A stretch of 64,000 bases of DNA, taken from the NCBI GenBank assembly GCA_029060215.1, contig JAIDUK010000006.1:19522-83521 (forward strand). Reading direction: 5' to 3'. The notes under the pieces were generated by a model. It made no database searches and was not told the origin of the DNA. It worked only from the letters and a program-made list of their open reading frames with translations. The stretch is from Alistipes sp. (lineage in GTDB: Bacteria; Bacteroidota; Bacteroidia; Bacteroidales; Rikenellaceae). Both the position numbers and the translations under genes were made by a program. Below, piece by piece: positions 59,585 to 64,000 of the stretch; the stretch's first letter is position 1, and each line of letters starts with the position of its first letter.

Positions 59585-60775
59585 ATGATGAGCCGGATTT
59601 TTTTGACATACAAGGAGCTTCTGCCTTTGGTGCCGTTCGTCGTGGCATTTCTGTCGGTATGTTGGATCCACCCGCGGTTGGTCAAGCTGGCCTACCTGAA
59701 GGGCATCGTCGACAATCCCGACCACCGCAAGTTGCAGCGCAGCCCCGTTCCCGTCTTGGGCGGTTGCGCCGTCTTCTTCGGTATTTCGTTGGGGTTGGGG
59801 CTCGTCAGTCCGTTCTTCGATTCGTCGCAGCTTTCGATCATCATCGCGGCCATGACCTTGATGCTCTACATCGGTACCATGGACGACATCCTCAATCTGT
59901 CGCCCGGGTTCCGGTTCTGCGTCGAGGTGTTGTGTCTGGTGTTGCTCGTGGTCATCGGCGGCTACGGCATCAGCAGTTTCCACGGGTTGTGGGGCGTTGG
60001 CGCCATCCCTTGTTGGTGGGGCAGCGTGTTGTTGACGGTCTTCGCCGCCGTCGGGATCGTCAATGCCATCAACCTCATCGACGGCGTCAACGGGTTGTCG
60101 TCCGGTTATTGCATCATGGCTTGCCTGATTTTCGGGGCTTTTTTCTTCTTCGCGGGCGATCTGGTCATGGTTTTGTTGGCCGCCGTCTGCGTCGGGGCGT
60201 TGATTCCGTTCTTCCTCCACAACGTCTTCGGCAAGAGTTCGCGCATGTTCATCGGCGACGGGGGTACGCTCGTCATGGGGTTGGTCATGTCCATCTTCGT
60301 CATCCATACGTTGGACACCAAGTCGCCGGGCGTTTGTTTCGCCGAGCAGGGGTTCGGGCTCATTCCCTTTACGCTCGCCGTGTTGTCGGTGCCCGTGTTC
60401 GATACGTTGCGCGTCATGTCGTCGCGCGTGCGGCGGCACGTTTCGCCGTTCCATCCCGACAAAACCCATCTCCACCATTTGTTCATCGACCTCGGGTTTT
60501 CGCACATCGGCACTACGTTCTGCATCTTGTCGTTGAACGCTTCGGTCGTCTTGTGCCTTTGGGCGTTGTATGCCCTCGGGGTCTCGGTCGCCGGGCAGTT
60601 CTATGCCGTCGTCGCGCTCAGTTTCCTCGTCACCTTCGGGCTTTATTATCTCGTGCGGTGGAACGAGAGGCGCAATACGCGGTTCTACCGGATGTTGTTG
60701 CGTTTGGGCCGCGCCTTCCAGTTCGAGCGGCGGGGCGTCTTCCTTTGGTTCCAGCATCTTCTCGACCGGATTTGA
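59585..60775 (+). CDS. wecA: WecA/TagO-type undecaprenyl-phosphate sugar-1-phosphate transferase
   Basis: 396 aa, ten to eleven transmembrane helices. Transfers a HexNAc-1-phosphate from UDP-sugar to undecaprenyl phosphate, the first step of surface polysaccharide or O-antigen-like synthesis. The PNPT motifs are present: GIVDNPDHRKLQRSPVPVLGG, GTMDDILNL (Asp-Asp), VNAINLIDGVNGLSSG, FIGDGGTLVMG and KTHLHHLFIDLG (the HIHH-like motif of the WecA branch, not MraY). The gene could start at the ATG 59585 or 59588. Two promoters precede it. Confidence 0.92.
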   Translation: MMSRIFLTYKELLPLVPFVVAFLSVCWIHPRLVKLAYLKGIVDNPDHRKLQRSPVPVLGGCAVFFGISLGLGLVSPFFDSSQLSIIIAAMTLMLYIGTMDDILNLSPGFRFCVEVLCLVLLVVIGGYGISSFHGLWGVGAIPCWWGSVLLTVFAAVGIVNAINLIDGVNGLSSGYCIMACLIFGAFFFFAGDLVMVLLAAVCVGALIPFFLHNVFGKSSRMFIGDGGTLVMGLVMSIFVIHTLDTKSPGVCFAEQGFGLIPFTLAVLSVPVFDTLRVMSSRVRRHVSPFHPDKTHLHHLFIDLGFSHIGTTFCILSLNASVVLCLWALYALGVSVAGQFYAVVALSFLVTFGLYYLVRWNERRNTRFYRMLLRLGRAFQFERRGVFLWFQHLLDRI

Positions 60776-60831
60776 CCCGTGCCACGGGTTTCCGCCGCGG
60801 CAGCCCCTGTTTCCGGTTCCGTTCCGATTTC

Positions 60832-60857
60832 AGCCCCTGCACAAAGGGGCTTTTTTT
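60832..60857. terminator. Terminator between wecA and the metal transporter genes
   Basis: AGCCCCT (60832-60838) pairs with AGGGGCT (60845-60851), followed by a T-run; it overlaps the cbiO stop codon (60856-60858) on the other strand. Confidence 0.8.
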
Positions 60858-61593
60858 ATGGGTTGGGGCGTAGGGAGCCGGGCGGTTCCAGTCCGCAGGC
60901 ATCCAGCAGGGCCGTGTCTCGGAACAGGGTTTCCGTCGGGCCGTCCGCCGCAATGGTTCCGTCGCGCATCACGATCGTTCGGGGGCAGAGTTCGAGTGCC
61001 ATTTCCATGTCGTGCGTGGCTGCCAGCATCGTGTGGCTAAAACGTTTTAGCAGGTCGATCGTCCGGCGCCGGGCCCGCGGGTCGAGGTCGGAGGTGGGTT
61101 CGTCCAGCACCAGCACCGAGGGGCCCATGGCCAGCACCGTCGCTATGGCCGCGCTGCGTTTCTGCCCGCCCGACAGGCGGTAGGGCGATTCCTTGCGCAG
61201 GTGTTGCGCGCCCACGGCTTCGAGCGCTTCCGTCACCCGTGTTTCGATCTCTTCCGGCGTCAGTCCCATGTTGGCCGGTCCGAACGCCACATCTTCCTCC
61301 ACCGTGGGCATGAAGAGTTGGTGGTCCGGATTCTGAAAAACCAGCCCCACCGTCTGCCGGATCAGCGGCAGGGTGGCGGGCGCTGCGCCGATTCCGCCCA
61401 CCGACACTTCGCCCTCCGAGGGCAGCAGCAGCCCCGCCGTGTGGAGCAGCAGGGTCGACTTGCCCGAGCCGTTCGCGCCCAGCAGCGCGACTTTTTCGCC
61501 GTGGCCGATGCGCAGCGATACGTCGCGCAGTGCTTCGCGGCCGTTGGGGTAGCGGTAGCTTACGCGGGTGAATTGCAGATAGTGGTGGCTCAT
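60856..61593 (-). CDS. cbiO: ECF transporter ATPase, CbiO/NikO type
   Basis: 245 aa. ATPase of an energy-coupling factor transporter for cobalt or nickel. Walker A GANGSGKST, Q-loop FQNPDHQLFMPTVEEDVAFGPANMGL (typical for ECF A subunits), signature LSGGQKRSAAIA, Walker B VLVLDEPTSDLD and His-loop ATHDMEMAL. Start at MSHHYLQFTRVSYRY (61593), in an ATGA overlap with the permease. Last gene of the operon. Confidence 0.92.
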   Translation of the reverse strand: MSHHYLQFTRVSYRYPNGREALRDVSLRIGHGEKVALLGANGSGKSTLLLHTAGLLLPSEGEVSVGGIGAAPATLPLIRQTVGLVFQNPDHQLFMPTVEEDVAFGPANMGLTPEEIETRVTEALEAVGAQHLRKESPYRLSGGQKRSAAIATVLAMGPSVLVLDEPTSDLDPRARRRTIDLLKRFSHTMLAATHDMEMALELCPRTIVMRDGTIAADGPTETLFRDTALLDACGLEPPGSLRPNP

Positions 61594-62399
61594 AGCAGCA
61601 GGCGTGTCAGGGTTTCGGCCGGAGAGGTCAGGCGCATAAGCAGCAGGGCAAGGCTCCAGCCCGCAAGAAAAAGGGTGTCGGCCCGTCGCCAGCGCGGCCC
61701 GGCGGTCGTGCAGTCGGGGATGCGGCCCGTAAAGCCGCGGGCCAGCATCGCCCGGTGGATCTGTTCGGCCCGGTCGAAGGTGCGCAGCAGCAGTTGTCCG
61801 GTCAGCGTGCCCCAGACTCGCAGCGGCAGGTGGCGGCGGCCGTAGCTGCGGGCTTCGCAGGCACGCATCATGCAGAGCGCTTCGTCGAGCAGCATCCGCA
61901 GATAGCGGTAGACGAAGAGTAGTTGCACCGTCAGAAAGCGGGGGATGCCCAGCCGTTGCATGGCCCGGCAGAGAGGGTAGAATCCTGTGGTGCCGATCAG
62001 CACCAGCAGCGCCGCCAGCGAGAGGATGCCCCGCAGCAGGATGGCTGCGTATTCGATGCCGCCTTCGGTCACCGTCAGCGCTCCGATCCGCAGGGCCGGG
62101 GTGCGGTGGGCAAGCAGGTTGAAAATGCCGATCAGCGCCACGAAGGGCAGGACCGCCAGCGAGCGGCGCACAAGCGGCCCGAGCCGCATGCCGCCCATGG
62201 CTGCCCCGATCATCGGGAAAAGGGCGCAGAGCAGGATTTCCGACAGCCGGGAGAGCGGCAGCGAAAGCATCGCCGCCAGATAGGCCGTCGTCGCAAGCAG
62301 TTTGGCCCGGGCGTCGAGCCGGTGCATCGGGCTCTCTGTCCGGGCGGAGCGTTCCAGTGCGTCGAGTTCGCCGAGGAGGTGTTGCAGGCGGTTTTTCAT
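61590..62399 (-). CDS. cbiQ: ECF transporter transmembrane subunit, CbiQ/NikQ type
   Basis: 269 aa, the T component. About five to six helices and the two cytoplasmic Ala-Arg-Gly coupling motifs: ACEARSYGRR and AMLARGFTGR. The segment MHRLDARAKLLATTAYLAAMLSL is the typical start of the domain. Starts at 62399 in an ATGA overlap with the CbiM gene. The metal is not defined by this subunit. Confidence 0.93.
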   Translation of the reverse strand: MKNRLQHLLGELDALERSARTESPMHRLDARAKLLATTAYLAAMLSLPLSRLSEILLCALFPMIGAAMGGMRLGPLVRRSLAVLPFVALIGIFNLLAHRTPALRIGALTVTEGGIEYAAILLRGILSLAALLVLIGTTGFYPLCRAMQRLGIPRFLTVQLLFVYRYLRMLLDEALCMMRACEARSYGRRHLPLRVWGTLTGQLLLRTFDRAEQIHRAMLARGFTGRIPDCTTAGPRWRRADTLFLAGWSLALLLMRLTSPAETLTRLLL

Positions 62400-63385
62400 G
62401 CCCGTCGGCGTCCGGTGCGCAGCAGTCGGGTGCCGCCCCATGCGGCCAGCAGGATGACGCCGCAGCCTGCCAGCCCTGCGGTCGTCGTGCCGTAGTCGGG
62501 CAGGGCCGCTGTGGTTTGTTGGATGGCCGCGGCTGCGCGGTGCGCTTCGCCGGGAGCGGGGAGTATTTCTGCATCGCCGGCAGTTCGTGCGACCGACCAT
62601 TCGAGCCCGTCGGGCTGCGACGAGGCGAGCCACGAGAACGAAGCGCCCAAGAGCAGGGCCGCTGCGGCTATGACGGCCAGCGATCGGCCGAAGCGGCGGC
62701 GGTTCAGCGATTGTCTCCGGCCGGTGTCGAGCAGTTCCGGGCGGCAGCGTCGCACCGCGTTGAGCAGCGCCCCCGTGGCCAGCCCTTCGCCCAGACCGAT
62801 GGCCAGATGGATTGGCAGCATGAAGAGCAGGAAGCGGCCGAACGGCAGCGCCGTGATGCCCGAGACTTCGGTCTCCAGCGTCACGGCCAGCGCTCCCAGT
62901 CCCAGCGCCGCGACCGACGCCAGCACCGATGCCGCGAGGATGCGTCCCGGTGTCGCGTCGGGGCGCATCAGGGGTTTGAATACCAGCGGATAGGCCACCA
63001 GACACGAGAGCACCGCCATGTTCAGGATGTTGCATCCCAGCGCCAGAAATCCGCCGTCGGCAAAGAGCAGGCATTGCAGGATCAGCACCGACGAGAGGGT
63101 GAGCAGCGCCGCCCACGGCCCGAGCATCGCCGAGAGCAGGATGCCTCCGGCAATATGGCCGCTCGACCCCGTGCCCGGTATGGCGAAGTTGATCATCTGC
63201 GCCGCAAAGACGAAGGCTCCCATGACCCCCATCAGCGGTACGATGCGTTCGTTGCGGAGCGGGTCGGCAGGCCGGCCGCTCCGCGTCGGGCGCAGTTTGC
63301 GGATCGCCGTGCCCAAGAGCGCCAGCGAGACGGTTCCCGCCGCGGCTGCGGCCGCCGGGGAGACCAGTGCGTCGGACATGTGCAT
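62396..63385 (-). CDS. cbiM: ECF transporter substrate subunit, CbiM/NikM with PDGLE domain
   Basis: 329 aa. The N-terminus MHMSDALVSP carries the Met-His-Met metal-binding start of CbiM/NikM S components, which must be unblocked by processing or placed outside. Seven hydrophobic segments follow (MGVMGAFVFAAQMINFAIPGTGSSGHIAGGILLSAMLGPWAA with the conserved His). The C-terminal third contains GASFSWLASSQPDGLEWSVAR, a PDGLE (CbiN-like) domain fused to CbiM, so no separate cbiN is needed. Nickel is favoured over cobalt from the urea transporter next to it. Confidence 0.92.
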   Translation of the reverse strand: MHMSDALVSPAAAAAAGTVSLALLGTAIRKLRPTRSGRPADPLRNERIVPLMGVMGAFVFAAQMINFAIPGTGSSGHIAGGILLSAMLGPWAALLTLSSVLILQCLLFADGGFLALGCNILNMAVLSCLVAYPLVFKPLMRPDATPGRILAASVLASVAALGLGALAVTLETEVSGITALPFGRFLLFMLPIHLAIGLGEGLATGALLNAVRRCRPELLDTGRRQSLNRRRFGRSLAVIAAAALLLGASFSWLASSQPDGLEWSVARTAGDAEILPAPGEAHRAAAAIQQTTAALPDYGTTTAGLAGCGVILLAAWGGTRLLRTGRRRA

Positions 63386-63391
63386 GGCGGC

Positions 63392-64000
63392 CTATTTTTT
63401 CGGTGCCGACGTCCGCTCGAACAGCGGCCGCGGGGCCAGATGGGTTTTGTTGGAGGGGTCCCAGTTGGAGTGGTCGGGGCGTTCGGTCTGGTCGAAGCGG
63501 ATGAGCGGCAGCAGGAAGAGCCACGTAGTCAGGCAGAACGGTGCGGTCAGCGTCGGGATGCCCAGCGGCGCGAGCATGACATTCATTCCGGCCTGTACGA
63601 ACACCGTCGTCACGATTCCCAGCAGCGCCCATACGGCCGAGCGCCGCCCGGGTTTGTAGAAGACCGTGCCCAGCGCAATGGCCGTCAGCACCGGGCTGAA
63701 GCCGTAGAGACCGCCCGCCACGTCGGCGCCCGAGGTCTCGAAAAGAATGGCCACCAGCAGCCCTACGGCCGAGCCTATGGCTGCCCACAGTGCGGCCCGG
63801 GCGCTGCTCAGCCACAGCCCGATGAGGAAGAAAAGGCCCGTCGCCCACGAATCGATCAGAAAGACCTGCCCGATGCCCTTGAGCCAGTAGACCAGCAGGT
63901 GGCCGAAGCGGAGATTTTCGCCCGATACGAAGAGCGTCGGCAGCGTCGGGTCGCTCAGATGCGCGGGCGGCATTCCGTGCATGGCGCGCGCCGCCAGCAG
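63392..64000 (-). CDS. Urea transporter, C-terminal half (5' end outside window)
   Basis: 203 codons are visible up to the window edge, ending 6 nt before cbiM. The second half-repeat of bacterial urea transporters is clear: LLVYWLKGIGQVFLIDSWATGLFFLIGLWLSS, GGLYGFSPVLTAIALGTVF and LGIPTLTAPFCLTTWLFLLPL, the LPxxTxPF-type selectivity motif. A full protein is about 300 aa or more, so the N-terminal half lies beyond 64000. The frame shows no in-frame stop, so the visible ATG 63982 need not be the true start. The position before a Ni/Co transporter suggests urease supply. Confidence 0.88.
   Translation of the reverse strand: MLAARAMHGMPPAHLSDPTLPTLFVSGENLRFGHLLVYWLKGIGQVFLIDSWATGLFFLIGLWLSSARAALWAAIGSAVGLLVAILFETSGADVAGGLYGFSPVLTAIALGTVFYKPGRRSAVWALLGIVTTVFVQAGMNVMLAPLGIPTLTAPFCLTTWLFLLPLIRFDQTERPDHSNWDPSNKTHLAPRPLFERTSAPKK

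Overview
The window looks like a chromosomal segment of a GC-rich gut Bacteroidota, most like Alistipes/Rikenellaceae. The reasons are SusC/SusD-type genes, DUF4199/DUF4293/DUF4294/DUF5689 proteins, a tRNA-Gln and a small SRP RNA behind promoters of the TTTG-N19/20-TAnnTTTG type, few Shine-Dalgarno sequences, and about 60% GC in coding DNA sampled by hand. Genus is an inference from protein style, not from a search. I saw no insertion sequence, prophage, CRISPR array or rRNA operon.

Layout. 1-7.8 kb (minus): a pectin-type polysaccharide utilisation locus with SusD (cut by the window edge), SusC and an FN3-pectate lyase lipoprotein. 8.1-14.2 kb (plus): sufB-sufC-sufD-sufS, then tmk and a DoxX/MauE-type membrane protein. 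14.3-19.6 kb (plus): a tripartite RND efflux operon. 19.6-20.1 kb (minus): an OsmC protein. 20.3-25.1 kb (plus): a ~1000-residue TPR protein and an outer-membrane barrel. 25.1-27.9 kb: SRP RNA (minus) and mltG (plus) from back-to-back promoters, a SnoaL-like gene divergent from an HxlR regulator, and a Sua5/YciO protein. 27.9-29.9 kb: DUF4199, glycosyltransferase and DUF4293 genes.

30.0-39.3 kb (plus) is the most distinctive region. It holds a BACON/DUF5689 lipoprotein, a NUC1 nuclease lipoprotein, a secreted EEP-fold nuclease/phosphatase, a TonB-dependent receptor and a second DUF5689 lipoprotein, with an intrinsic terminator after the last gene. I read it as a surface system that cuts extracellular nucleic acid (or another phosphodiester polymer) and imports the products, built like a polysaccharide locus but with nucleases as the enzymes.

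39.5-41.0 kb: a promoter-like box, a rod-shaped RNA with an intrinsic terminator, and a PAP2 phosphatase fused to a barrel-like domain. 41.0-45.7 kb (minus): M16 protease, XRE regulator, DUF2975 protein and a membrane protein. 45.8-48.6 kb (plus): acyl-ACP thioesterase, bacterioferritin, and a GT4 glycosyltransferase behind an 11-unit heptamer repeat. 48.7-57.2 kb: MFS transporter, TPR lipoprotein-like protein, era, ffh, DUF4294, an FlK-like thioesterase and nhaD. 57.2-60.8 kb: tRNA-Gln, small stress proteins, a repeat cluster, a TSCPD protein, yajC and a wecA-like gene. 60.9-64 kb (minus): a CbiMQO-type metal ECF transporter and the end of a urea transporter, which together suggest nickel and urea supply to a urease outside the window.

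Small dispersed repeats at 39.4, 52.1-52.3 and 58.0-58.3 kb fall into two sequence classes whose arms change in a base-pair-preserving way, which suggests selection on a hairpin.
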